Source: Agaricus subrufescens
Lineage: Eukaryota; Basidiomycota; Agaricomycetes; Agaricales; Agaricaceae
NCBI GenBank assembly: GCA_029945375.1
Contig: CM057058.1
Coordinates: 1,922,001-1,986,000, forward strand
Length of the DNA stretch: 64,000 nt
Direction of reading: 5' to 3'
Both the position numbers and the translations under genes were made by a program. Position 1 is the first letter of the stretch. Each line of letters starts with the position of its first letter. Of this stretch, positions 25,074 through 37,009 are shown one piece after another. Under the pieces are notes generated by a model. That model saw only the letters and a list, made by a program, of their open reading frames with translations. It made no database searches and was not told the origin of the DNA.

Positions 25074-25167
25074 TGGCGTGCAGAGCAAGGCGTGCGCAGG
25101 CGAGCTTAGAGGCCCGGGCGATGCCGCGGCCGCATATGGCAGGCGCGGTGCCGGATTGGGCGAGGCG
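25074..25167. promoter_or_regulatory. 94-bp bidirectional promoter: ORMDL / Virilizer-like
   Basis: The two divergent ATGs at 25073 (-) and 25168 (+) leave only 94 bp. The sequence is GC-rich with a NotI-like GCGGCCGC at about 25125. There is no TATA box. Confidence 0.55.
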
Positions 25168-28100
25168 ATGCTGCTCTTGAGCTGCCACCTCTCGCCGCAC
25201 GGCCCTGCCTCCCTCGCCGCCCTCCGCTTCGCCGCCCCCGTCCGCCTCCACCGCATCGCCATCGTCCCCCGCGGCGCCCCCCTCTTCCCCGACGCCCCCC
25301 ACATCGTCTCCCTCACCCACCCCGACCACTTCTATCTCGACCTCTTCTTCAACGCCCTCCCCCACCGCCCCCAGAATGCCCTCGTCCCCACCTCCATCTC
25401 CTACCCCGGTGGCCGCATGGACTTTGCCGTCGACATGGGCCCCCAGGTGGCGTTTCTCTCTCCCTCTCCGCCCGCTGCTGCTCACCATGATCCCAGTACG
25501 CCACCCGCCTCATGATCGTCAAGGGCGCGTTCACGCACCTATCTCTCGCCATCTACGGCGAGCTGGCCGCGGAGCTGCCCCCGCTCCTCACCTACCAGCC
25601 CGTCGCGCTTCTTCCTCCGCCTCAGCCGCGTGCCCTTCCTCCCGACCTCGATTTGTCCCAGTGCCAAGATCCAACCGCCCTCGCTTCCGAGTTCCTCGCC
25701 CTGATGCCCAAGGCCCCCTGTCTTGCCTCGGCCATTCGCCGCATGTTCTGCCTCAAGTTCGCCAACGATGACTGGGACAACCCGCTCTTCCCTCACCTTT
25801 ACGCGAATCTCGACGACGACTCGGACGACTTTGACCTCGAGTCCGTTGTCTCCAGTCTCGACAAGCCCCTCCCAGAGGACATCTCTCAGGACTCCCTCGA
25901 CCGTTTCGTGGAGCGGCTCACAGAATTCATTGGCCCACCGGTATGCACCCCCTATCCATCCTCTGCCAAGCTAACCACGCCTTCCAGTCCGTCGATCAAG
26001 CTTATCAGATTGCAATGGCTCTAAGCTCATCTGCTTCCCAGAGCCCTCTGTTCTCACATGCGCTCCTTGTGAGTACGTCGGAAATCAGTGTGTCAATACC
26101 AATCTCTGATGTCTCTTTCACAGACCGCACTTGATCTGCATGCGATATTCAACACCACTACCATTCTTGATATCCCTACTCTGTCCTACCTCACCGACGC
26201 CGCCAGCAACGCGTTGATTGCCCGACATTTCCTGCACAACACGCCCCTTCCCGACACCATCGCAGAGGCTCTCGCCACTCCCCGCGCACTTGTAGACAAG
26301 CCTCTCGCTGCTGCTCTTCTCCGCCTCCGCAACAGGATGCTATCGTGGCAAACTTTTGAAGACGCTCTCACCAATCCTGGTGCTGACTTTGTACACGCCG
26401 CCCAACTCGTCCACGAAATCGGCAAACAAGACGTGACCCTCGGCAATTGGTTATCTTCAATGATTCTTCACGACGATATTGTTACAAAGCTGAACGAGAA
26501 CCTTCTCCCTTCCACTCCTGTCCTTCCTCCCGTATTATTTGCCAAAGACAGTGACCAAATCACCCACGACCAGTTCATTGCCTTTGTGAGAGCTTGTGTT
26601 GGAATCGCCTCTCTCATGGGCGTCCTTGCTTGGGCAGACAGTGTCGGCAATGATGATTGCCGCGAGCGCACACTGGCTGTCATACACCTATGGCAGGGCT
26701 TTGAAGGCTATCGCGAGGTCTGTGAATTGCCTATTTTTTTTACCAGCCCTTACTGACTCTTCCTCAGATTGTAAACCACCTATTCCTTCTACGTCAATTC
26801 ACTCGTCGTCTTAATTGGATAACGACCGACAATGAATATCCCCGACATTCCGGTCTATTGGCTGAAAAAGTTCTTTGCTCAATAGCTTCGCTCAACCCAT
26901 CATCCATCCTCAATGAGGAAATGGTTGAGACCATACTTGCCTTGAAGCAACCTTTGGCATGGATTGCCGAAAAGGAGAGGTTAACGTTGAGGAAACTGGC
27001 CCTGGTCGTGGATGATGGGCTAGAGGCCGCCGTCGAGGAATTGAAATTCGAGAGTGGAAGACCGTTTAGTCTGAGGAGGTTGAGGACTTTGAGGGTCAGC
27101 GTTGCCATGGTGGTGAGAGAGTTGGATAGGGATACAGAGACGGACGGTGATTGTCGAGACGGAGCGGAATGGCTACTTCTACAAGCGTTCTGGAAAGAGG
27201 GAGAATACGGTTTCGTTGGAAGACTAGTCGATCTTTTCGTCGACTTGACTTCAGATCTGGAACAATATTTCGCTGATCAGCAAGTCCTGTCTTCGTTACA
27301 AGACCCGAACCCGACTCTTGTTGAACAGTTATTATGGACTTCTCTTGATTTATTACTTCTCATCGAACGACTGGTACCCTTGTTCACGATCACCGTCCGA
27401 AGTCTACGTCATCTCGTATCTTCAATTGTGGACATACTTGTATGCGTCGACGAAGCTATGACCGTGTTTTGCAGTCAAAATGAAATGAATCAAGGTGTTA
27501 TAAAGAAGATGAAAAATACTAGTTTGAGAATTTTGGAAATGTTTTGCGAGCAAGATACGGCGATCGAACCTGGAAGAGCTGGCCCCGAGGTTCTTTTCAG
27601 GGCTTTGATCAGGTGTGGTGTACAGAACGGAATGAATGACGGAAAGAAGGGAAACGATAAGGTTGCAAGAATCAGGAAGGTCCTTGTTCTGATTGACCAG
27701 GTCCTTCCTCGTGACAATGGAGGCCCGGAATATTGGAGGAATCACGTACTTCCCTCCTGCCTCGTTGATATTCGAGCATATATGCTAGGGTTGACCGTTG
27801 AAGATAAATCGTTTCTCCTACAACGTCTTGTTCAGCTGGATAAAGGTGTAATGGGTGTAGGAGAATGGTTGATTTTAGAGGAAGCAAAAGATGTTCGAGA
27901 TGTTTTGGCAAGTCTTGCCGAGGAACGGGGTATGGATGTTGGTTTGGAATCGACGGAGGGCGCAGAGAAGGAAGTTCAGAGAGCTAGAAAGACACTGCAG
28001 GAATATAGGGTATATGCCGGCCTTCAGCTCTTTTGGCTCGCTACTTTGCAGTCTCCTATGACAACAACCCCCAATGATGGCTCGGATACACCATGGCTCT

Positions 28101-29449
28101 TGAATGCCATCTCATCAACGCCGGAAATATCTTCTCTATTCACCGAAATATTTAATTATATCCTCGATGGACATTACACTTCACCACTTTTCGGATCTCT
28201 CACAAGGACATTCGCCCGTCCAGAGAATATAAATCTGCTGGGGAAAGAAATGAAGCTTGTTGTCCTTCTGGCTTTGATGAGACTTGCTCAAGTGGATGTT
28301 GGGAGTGCGTTGGGTGCAGATTGGATTTTGGAGATTTTGGAGACGTGGTTTACTATTGATCGTGGTGTGAGTGATAGTGTTGTTGATGATAGGGAGGTTA
28401 TGGGTGATGATATGCTGAGATTGGAAATTGGGAGAGTGTGTGCTGTATGTGCCGATCATCCGACTCTAATTCATCAGCAAGTTGCGAAGATGGTGATTGG
28501 GTTATTGGAGTGGTTGGTCAATAGTGGGAATGCTCCGGGAAGGGACAATATGAAAATGTTGAAAGGAGGGGGTTTGACTGCGGATTCGTTTGGCGTGTTA
28601 TGTGATTCGCTTGCTGGGATGGTGGATGACGAGAAGATTGCGGGTGTTTTGGAGAAGATCAAGACGGGTTTGAGCGTGGAGGAAGATCTGGATTTCCTCC
28701 CTATTGAGACCGAATTGCCGGAGACACTTACGCTTTCGTTGGATGATATATCAAGTCTTGTCAAACGTCCTACGACGACGATATCATCGACGGCGACTCA
28801 TAATTCCAATCACCATTCTCGTGGAACAAGTGGTTCTTGGGCACATCATCAACATAATCCTCTTTACTCTTCTTATAATCCTAATACTCATCCTTCCGAT
28901 ACCAACAAATCCGATATGGACGTCCAAGAAGATAAGAAGGGACCTAATACACCACAAAAGCAGCATCAGCAACAGCAAAAGTCGAGTGGTAGCAGTAATT
29001 CGAAGACTCCGGATATTTTTGGAACGATTATATCGCCACCGATGGCGTTGTTGAGGTCGCCTGCTGCTACGGGGTTAACGAAGACGTATGCGAATAATGA
29101 TTTTAGACAGTTGAGGCAGGTGCCTAGTGCGAGAACGAATACGAGTAGGTTACCGAGTATGCATGGTGAGTGTGCATCTTACGACCCTTAAAAAACGCTT
29201 TTGTCTGTTTTTTGGGGGATTCGTGTGTGTGCTTCCACATGCTAATAATGAATTACTTTTGTTTTTTTTACTGTAGTGGATGTAAGTAACTTTTTCTAGT
29301 AATTGAAAACCATTTTGCTTAGATGTTGTTATGTGTTGTAGGATTTTGAAAGTGGGACGACTCCCCAGATTTCGCCGCTTGCTGTACCTGTTCCGATGCC
29401 TATGACGGATGCTTCCGTGTATGGAGGATTGTTGAATATGGGTCAGTAG
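25168..29449 (+). CDS. VIRMA: Virilizer-like m6A methyltransferase-complex protein
   Basis: The N-terminal domain matches Virilizer/VIRMA: LLLSCHLSPHGPASLAALRF, PVRLHRIAIVPRGAPLFPD, DHFYLDLFFNALPHR and, after an intron, ATRLMIVKGAFTHLSLAIYG. VIRMA is the large scaffold of the METTL3-METTL14-WTAP m6A writer complex. The remainder (about 1,250 residues in all) is helical with acidic linkers, as in the family's ARM-like body. It then has a His/Gln/Ser-rich tail (HHSRGTSGSWAHHQHN, QKQHQQQQKSSGSSNS) ending YGGLLNMGQ. Start ATG 25168 was chosen because longer frames would run through ORMDL exon 1. A 5-nt exon at 29277-29281 is needed to keep the last exon open. The N-terminal call is good; the C-terminal half is too divergent to call alone. 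Confidence 0.8.
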
Positions 29450-31467
29450 GGGAAAAAAAGTTTTTTCTTCGTTGATACTATGCCAAGATTTTTTTCTTCT
29501 TTTGATACTATGTCATGTATAGTTGGTGGACTATCAGTTCGTTTTTTGTTTTTCTGTTTCTTGTTTTTTTTTTGTTTTTTTTTTTTGGGGTTGTATGCAG
29601 ATATTGTATCTCTATGATCTTTTTGTTCCTTGTTCCAATTTGGTTGACAGGACGACAATGAGAAGCTGTGAAATATGGACAAGGATCAGAAATGCCCGCT
29701 TAGTAGACTGGCAACAGCTTGGGCAGGGATGGTACAGGTCTCCGGGACCACGAAACGGACTTGTAACAGACCCGATCCGCCCGACTCTTGGTTATCCCGA
29801 ACTCGGTCCTTGGATCCGATACGCAGTGAGAGCAGCATTTGAGATGCGGTAGGACCGCCGCAAGGTCGTGGCTCGTCTCCCATCGGCAGCGTTTCATATT
29901 TACTTCTTGGGAATGTCTATATCCACTATTGATTAAGTGCTGCTAGCTACGCAGAATCCAATCTCGTTTCTCTGGGTCTATTATTAGTCTTTGTATTAGT
30001 AGTGCACGTTGCGGTAATGTATAGATGCAAAATGGAAGAAAAGAAAGAGAGAAAAATACAGACCGCGCGATCACCGAAGTAGTGATGGGGGTGGCACTGG
30101 CGTCGTCGCTTGGGTACCAGTGTTGTATTGGAGTTTAAACCCCCCCTCCAAACGACTTCCATCATGATCACCACCACCGCATAAGCCATTGTTCTGATAT
30201 ATACACATAAATTGGCTATGGAGACAACATTTGGAAGTTGTTGAGGAATTTGACAACTCGACACTGTAAGCCTTATTTGGGATGGGTGATACTTGTTAAT
30301 CAGCTTCGAATGAGTTCTTACTCACCCCTCTTTTTAACATCTCAACTGATCATCCTCTGCATCTCTACCCCTCCACTTACTACTTTGAAACTGTCATAGC
30401 GTCTACTGTGTTGTGGCTCAGTGTCCGACGCAAAATGCACCCGGGCCAGCCAATGAGATGCAAGAAGCAGGAGACTCGGGCAAAGTGAGCGTTAATATCT
30501 CCGTGTATATTTTTGGCTCCGTGATCCTTCGTTGACAAGCACATGTAGTACCATTCTCTTTCTTCTGATTTTCGGGCTCGGTGATCGAGGGTTGACTCGG
30601 AGGTGAACACCAAACGGAGAACTCCACTCCCCCCCTTCAGTTATTTGGATGTTCTTGAAACCCCCTTCCCCTCGGCCGGAACGTGGTTACGAGAGTTCGG
30701 GGACTGTGACATGTATTAAAGGAAAAGAGGTGTCATTCCCAAGTGGTTTCTGGTTCCATTTCCTACATCCCTCTCTCCCCCCCCCCTTTCCGCTCCCCTT
30801 TTTGATTGGTCAGGTTCGAGCTTTGGGAAGCTTGATCTAGTTCGTTGGTTGTCGTCAACTTTGGTCTCCCATTCTGACTTAAACTGCAGCTATCACTTTG
30901 TTCTACTGTTTCTAGCCGTTCTGTCGTTGTTCCATTCTTTCGTATTATTGCAGAGGGATCTCGTTGCGCAAGACTGGATAAAATCAATCGTCGGCGATAC
31001 CTCGTTAAAGGTGTGTAATGAGTTCCTTGTTCCTCTTATGAAACGTCTTTGATGCAACTTGCTTTTTTATAGTGGTGCTCCAGCCCGTTGACGGGGCTGC
31101 AGTATCGGCAAGAAATAGGTATAAGACTCCCATACTGCCTCTTCTGAAGTCGAATCTGCAGTATTGACGACGACGTCTAAGATTGTCGATATCAAACGGA
31201 ATCACGATTTCCCTCACTTTTATTGACTCAAGTTGTTTTATGCTCCGTCTTCTTGTTCTCCCCCTCTAACGCTCTTTTACTTTCCTTCCTTTTTACTTGT
31301 TTATTCGTTCTTTTGCTTCGCGCTGCTGTTGGTTGGATTTTTTCACTGGACAGTTCTCCTTCCTTTCTTTTTCCCTGCCAACACTTACAACATTTCCCTT
31401 CCTTCGCGTAGCTTTCTTTCTTTCGTTTCATCCCTTCCTTTGTTCTCACTGTTGCTGTTGGATTCAA
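29450..31467. other. 2-kb region without a recognisable gene
   Basis: T-rich 3' UTR-like sequence at 29450-29650 is followed by about 1.8 kb of unremarkable DNA before the receptor-like gene. Pyrimidine tracts at 30765-30800 and 31230-31450 may mark its promoter and 5' leader. No frame on either strand resembles a protein. No tRNA or repeat was found. Confidence 0.45.
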
Positions 31468-33470
31468 ATGGTCTCAGTGCATAACTTTGCACGTGAGTGT
31501 CAAGTCATTGATACTCCCGCGATTCCGGCTCATCTTATATTTTGACAGGAGTTGTGACCGGAAAATCTACTGGAGGCTCAGCGACCGTATATCTCAATAT
31601 ATGGATATACTTCAATCTCATAGGAAATAACTTCCTCCTTCCCCTTATTGTCCTCACATTCATATTCTCAAAAACTGCGAAGCGACATCCTATATTGATC
31701 AACTTGTGCATGACATGGATATTTTCTGGTGTTTTTTCTTTGCTCCTGTACGTGTATGATGGATCATTCTTAATCAAGTTTGATTGAACGTGCCTGTCTG
31801 ATTTTTAGGTTTTATAAAAATCAGCATGTTGGGTCGCAACCTGATCGGTCTTTGTGTATTGCACAGGCATCGCTTTTGTTCGGTATCACTCCAATGTGAG
31901 TGAATTTGTTCACTGTGATATTGTGGCAATGGTTCATGAGAAAGTCTGATTAGGTGGTCTGCTGCAGTGCTTGCGATGGTTTATTATATGTTTCATACGC
32001 TGAGCGGAAGACCTTGTTTATCAAAAATTTGGAGAGGGCTCCCGATAGTAATCGTGAGTTCTAGTTTGATCTCCACCGCATGGCTTATCTCTGATTTTTG
32101 CTAGGTGTTGAGCGCGCCCTACATCGTCTTATGCTCTTTCTCGCTCGCGGCTTTAGTGGTTAGAAAATAGTTTGCCCATAGGGGGGAAAGTTAATCATTA
32201 ACTGATTTTGAATCCTAGTCGGCTCTTCGGAACCCGGATAATGTCAGCCGTCACACTTTCTTCTGTGGTCTGAATGATCATTTCTTGTGGGTATACACAC
32301 TTGATTGTTGGGAGTGATAGAAGAACGACTTGACGAAAGCTTGTGACACAGGACTCTGACAACGGCATTCTTCACACTGGTAATATGTGTCTTTGTTATA
32401 ATCCTTGAAGGTGAGTCTTAGTTTGTATATTATTGGTTTCAAGAAGGCGATAAAACGTCAACGCTCACAGTCGCGTTGGCTATGATCCTCTACCGGAGTT
32501 GGCGCACTAGGCAGTCATCAATCGAACTCCCTATAGCTCTAATCGCCCGAATGTTTGTGTTTGGCGTCTACGTATTGATCGGTCTTATGTGAGTGTGGTT
32601 ATTTCATCGTGACCACTGAATTTACTGTACCTCCAGTGTAGACATCCTTTATGTTTTCGTGTCACCTCTTCCAGGAGTTATATATGCAACTATAGGCACG
32701 TCCAGCTCTTTGCATGTTAAAATTAATAACTAATTACCCACCAGCTGGTACCATTGTTGTTCTAATCTTTGGAACACAAGGCGTACGTTGCGGTTAGAAT
32801 TCGATGACAGGGATTCCAACTAACCAGGCGTCTTGGATGACAGGACGTATTTCGCGCGTGGTGTTTCTGGAGAAAGAATGATGAGGAGAAAATTGACCCT
32901 ATTATTGAATCGCGACAACGGGAGCCGGTCCTCGATATTCGGTCTTCTACCGCTACTTCAATCAGGGGTATCTTCATGTCACCGAATTCCGATCAAAGGC
33001 CCTCTTCGGCTGACCGATTGACACGGCTGCCTGACGGACTATCTTCACTACGATCAAGTCATAGGTCGTCAACGAAGACTTTTGTCAGATTGCGAGATGA
33101 AAATGAAATTGAAGAAGTGTACAGAGAAGTACCTAAGCGAAGTACGATGAGGCTGACGGGAGCATCCACGCTTGGTGAAGATTGGAACGTAATTCAACCT
33201 CCAAAGTTATCCTGGCGGCCTAGGTCAAACGAGCGGCAGAAGAACGTGCAAAGTCAGGGACACGTAGATGGGAAAATAAGGAGCAAGAGCGTTAACGAGA
33301 GAACTAGGACTCGTGCTAACCCGCCTCGGCCGAAAGGACCTAGGAAGGCGAGTGGTAGTGTTTCGAGTTTGACTACGCCATTGGTTGCGGATGGCTCTAT
33401 TAAGAAGCCTGCCGCCTCTTTACAACCTGCTAAGCTATCTCACACTGTTTCTAATTCTTCGGGACATTAG
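31468..33470 (+). CDS. Orphan seven-helix receptor-like membrane protein
   Basis: GPCR-like protein typical of Agaricomycetes, ligand unknown. Start ATG at 31468 (MVSVHNFAR). Hydrophobic helices follow in order: YLNIWIYFNLIGNNFLLPLI, INLCMTWIFSGVFSLLL, CIAQASLLFGITPMWSAAVL, IVIVLSAPYIVLCSFSLAAL, FLTLTTAFFTLVICVFVIIL, MFVFGVYVLIGLIVDILYVF and GVIYATIAGTIVVLIFGTQ. After a 60-nt intron at about 32785-32844 the frame reads DVFRAWCFWRKNDEEKID. It continues into a cytosolic Ser/Arg-rich tail of about 190 residues (for example SSLRSSHRSSTKTFVRLRDE) ending SHTVSNSSGH. About ten exons. Fungal-type features are loose, so coupling to a G protein is inference. Its 3' end is duplicated at about 37010-37290. 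Confidence 0.75.
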
Positions 33471-33970
33471 ATATCAGGAATGCGGAATCTTCCGTTCCGT
33501 TATCATGATGCGATCATTGATTCTTTTTTTTTTGTTTTGTTTTGGGACTTGTCATGTTGTTTACACTGCACATTTCATCCATGTCATGCACTAGGTTCAG
33601 TATCCATTCAATTCAATCATCTGTAGCTCTGTTCATTCATAATGTCACCGGGTCTCGGAGCTTCCGATACATGATGTTGACGGTGCTGATTCATTTCCGC
33701 CTCCCGAGGAAACAGATTTCTCCGCTCTTTTCCGATGACGGTTAACTCGAAACACTCGAAAGGCCCGGCGAAGACAAATTGAATGCTGATTTCCCCCTCA
33801 TTACGAATCATCCTAATATACCCGAGGGCCCTGTTCTACATGAAGACTCGAGCTCGCTTAGAACATTTGCGGAGTATAATTATAATCGGAAGCTCCAGCT
33901 CAAGGATCAAAGGTTGCTTTGCCGACTAAGGTAGGCTGCTTCGTCTTTTAGATTATTTCACGTCAAGAGC
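33341..33970 (+). repeat. Segmental duplication, left block, unit A
   Basis: Contains the last coding part of the receptor-like gene and the DNA after it. It matches about 37010-37670 in order: TTGACTACGCCATTGGTTGC, ATTCTTCGGG, CATGATGCGATCA-like sequence, the TGTCACCGG block, GACAAATTGAATGCTGA, CATCCTAATATA and GTACTGCGGCCTC-like sequence. The identity is discontinuous, so this is an old duplication. Confidence 0.75.
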
Positions 33971-34565
33971 GCGTACTGCGGCCTCAAAGACTTCACTCAA
34001 GCGATTTTTTTGCTGTGACTCATATTTTTGCGAGTGAAGAGGAAAGCGTGAGCAGGCTACCCAAATCGGGAAAATACTACAACCAAAAACCACACAACAG
34101 AGCATTTTATAAGATTCTGCCACCGACTACTATACATACTACAAGCTCTAAAAGGTATCCCCGTGCTCGGACGATGGGAGAGTGAGCGCTCAGGACACAC
34201 CCTGTCGAACCGTGGAGGTACCGCAGGTATCATGGTATAGTGTCCTACAAACTACCTTGTATGTCGTAGATACGAGATGTCCAACGTGACGCAGCTTCGA
34301 GGACAATAAAATGTCTTAAAAAAATACTACAAGCCCCGAGATGCCTTCACTCCTTCAGATAAGTGCTGATTGAGTCCACATGTAGTAAGTGTGTTGGGTA
34401 GGGGTCTACTTACTATCCGTATCGAGGTCCTTCGGTAGAGAAAACTCATTTCTCTCCAGCTTGTGTTTGAGCTCTACAGCATGTTCTATTAATACACTGC
34501 TACCCGTGAGAATGATCTAGCTATGAAGATCCAGAGTCCAGTAAGCCCTCGTCTTGCACATTACT
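33471..34565. other. Spacer between receptor-like gene and BTB copy 1
   Basis: No coding frame. The left part (to about 33970) is homologous to 37140-37670, upstream of BTB copy 2. The right end shares the 17-bp block CCGTGAGAATGATCTAG (34504-34520) with copy 2 (38151-38167). The middle is AT-rich with repeated ATACTACAA words at about 34075, 34138 and 34325. Confidence 0.6.
33741..33850 (+). repeat. Dispersed ~100-bp block, copy 1 of 4
   Basis: Carries the ordered words CTCGAAAGG, GCGAAGACAA, CCTAATATACCCGAGG and TGAAGACT. Related blocks lie at about 36814-36910, 37436-37540 and 40524-40615, around the BTB genes. Confidence 0.55.
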
Positions 34566-36428
34566 ATGTCCGCCTTTAACCTACCAACTGGGCCTGGGAC
34601 GTTCTTCGGACGTGGCACTACCCCACAAACTGGGTCTGGCTCCTTTCCCTGGCCCCTTCCCACCCCTGTTGTCCCACCAGAGGGAATCTCACCTGTTGAG
34701 GAGACCTTCCCACCCATCCCAGCTCCCAGCTCTTCATTTCATCCTGAGAATGCGGGGAGGCAGACGTGGAAGCTTCACGAGGACAAGTGGAGTGGCAGTC
34801 CGCCTCTAGTCAGAAGCTATCTGGCATACTCCACTACATCCAGGCTCAGGCCGATCTCAGAGAATGACTCCTTTACGGCAACTTCCCTCAATTGCGGCCT
34901 CGGTTGGCGCTTCCGATTCGATGAGACCTTCCATTATCTGAAATCAGGCTCAAATCCTCGCATCCAAGAGCTCATCGGGCGAGTCAACCTGACACTCGAA
35001 CCCGACTTGTGCTCTTCGATGCCTTTGAGCAACGTCAAGGTTGATGTGAAAGTGACATTTCCCTCGGACAATGCCAAGACAGCACAAGAAGACAGATATA
35101 CTGATGTCTCCCTCCAATCTAAAACTCAGATCGGAACATACACGAAACCTAGTGGGTATGAGGGACAATTACATTTCGAGATCACTCTTGTCTTCAGTGA
35201 CTCGGATGGATTGTCTCTGCCCACTACATCGTCAGCTAATACAATGAAAGCTTTGCGAAGTTCCCTGGATGGACCTTCGTTTGTGGATACAAAGTTTTAT
35301 CTCTTTTCTTCCCGGGTGCAAGGCAGACCGTCGCGTCCGAAAGCCGTGTTTGCAAATTCGACGTTGTTGAAGGACAGTGGCGCATACTTGCATGATTGTA
35401 AGTCAACAGGCTTGCGCTAGGTCTTTGATAGCTGATTTTTTTTTAGTACTCTCCGCATCTGGGTTTGCAAACGGCACTGCATGTGATCTTTATGAAGACG
35501 CAGCAAAAGAAATTGCCAAGCTAGATGCAGATACCTATGATTATGATTCTGACAGTGACCTTGAAGATGACGGTGATGATGAAGTGGAAGGTCGACACTT
35601 GATGGCAACACTGCCTTCGAAGATGTACGCTTCTCCCTACAATTGCTCCCTTAGTTATAGCTCATGATTATTTTTGAAGAGACAACAATTCTGAATCTGA
35701 TGTGCAGCTACAGGAACCTGCCAATGATGGTGCTCGGGTGGCTCGGGCTTTTGCGATCAATGGTACTGCACACAAAACGTGAGTAGATTGGTCTGTATGT
35801 ATTGATTGAAAGTCATGCTCATTTTGTTGTCGTGACTCATTGTTAGGTGGAAGGCATTCTTATATTACTGCTATACGAACGAGATTCGTTTCAGTGCGCT
35901 TCGATCCCGGCCAAATATATCCTTTGCACAATTAGTTCAAGTTGAGGATCTCGATATTATTCAATGCTCCCCAAAATCAATGTATCGATTTGCAGACTAC
36001 GTACTATCTTGTGCTTTCGGTTCCTACATCACCTCATGCCATACTTTTACAGGCTAACCTCCCGGAGCTCATGTCTTTGGCTAAAGAGGCGATACAGAAG
36101 AACTTATCTCAGTTTAACATCGTCGCAGAGTTATTCTCCCGCTTTACCTCCAAGTAAGCTCCAAATCATCTCAGATCTGATAAAGGCTGATCATCTCTTA
36201 CATTCCAGATACCAAGAAATCATTGACCTAGAGATTCGTTATCTTGTGAAAAATTTCACACCGCAAGTCGCTCGCGAATTTGACGAGATGTTGGAGAAGA
36301 TAGTTGCAGGTTCTATGCCTCATTGTGGCGAGGTCTTAAAGTTAACCATCAAAAAATTGCGCGCAGCAAACTCGAAAGACCCTAAGGCTTCAATTTTTGA
36401 AGGGAAGCCAAACCCCCTGGCATCCTAG
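34566..36428 (+). CDS. MATH-like/BTB domain protein, tandem copy 1
   Basis: About 500 residues over seven exons. Start ATG at 34566 (MSAFNLPTGPG). After a Pro-rich leader, a MATH-like beta region spans about residues 65-235 (WKLHEDKWSGSPPLVRSYLA, CGLGWRFRFDETFHYLKS, YEGQLHFEITLVFSDSDG). A BTB-like fold follows: DTKFYLFSSRVQGRP, PKAVFANSTLLKDSGAYLHD and LLSASGFANGTACDLYEDA. It is interrupted by an acidic loop DYDSDSDLEDDGDDE. Then AINGTAHKTWKAFLYYCYTN and CSPKSMYRFADYANLPELMS, and a BACK-like helical end (FSRFTSKYQEIIDLEIRYL). Proteins of this layout often serve as substrate adaptors for CUL3 ubiquitin ligases; that role is inference. Intact, no stop codons. The core promoter lacks the TATA box present in copies 2 and 3. 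Confidence 0.75.
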
Positions 36429-36813
36429 ACCCGGAATCTACTATTCTAGATATTGTGTTGCTAGTTATCATCTCTTTCATAACACTCAATAGTATTTCAT
36501 CTTTCAATAAGTTGGGATAAGAACAGCCCGAATTTAACAAGCGCGGTAACGTCTAACACATGGGATTGGCCTGAGGATAGGAGGAGCATGGATTTGCAAC
36601 GAGTTGGCTTCAACTCTCGGGAGCTTGTAGTCCTAGCCATTGTGTTTTTAACTCACGGTAACTATCAACAAATCTTGGGGCCCTCGATAGTTGGAGATGT
36701 TGTTGAGCGGGCGATGTAGTGCTCCATGAAATTATGAGGTTCCGAGATCGTTATTGATAAGCCGCCTTCTCCCTAGACACTCCACTCTCTTCCTCCGGAT
36801 TTACAGGGATGCT

Positions 36814-36910
36814 GAATTCGAAAAGTTTTGCGAAGACAAGACACTGACTTTCGTCCTCTGGTTATGGTTTACTTAATATGCCCAAGGCTCGTGTTCACAA
36901 ACAAAGACTC
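36814..36910 (+). repeat. Dispersed ~100-bp block, copy 2 of 4
   Basis: GAATTCGAAAAGTTTTGCGA followed by AGACAAG, TTAATATGCCCAAGG and AAAGACT. Its closest partner is 40524-40615 (GAATTCGAAAAGTTTGGCGA), in the same position relative to BTB copy 2. Confidence 0.6.
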
Positions 36911-37009
36911 TCACAAGATGTAGATGTCCTCGAACTGTGGTCCAATCAATAAGAGTAAAGAGAAGTTGATAAGATTGACAACCAGGAGCTTCCTGCCATT
37001 TTAGACACA

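Noticed and set aside
24901..25515. Long GC-rich frames on both strands overlapping ORMDL exon 1 and Virilizer exon 1
   Set aside because: They are shadows of the two real first exons, with low-complexity composition and no family resemblance.
31468..33470. Ste3-type pheromone receptor, hence a mating-type locus
   Set aside because: No Ste3 motif is visible, no pheromone precursor with a CaaX end lies nearby, and no homeodomain gene is present.
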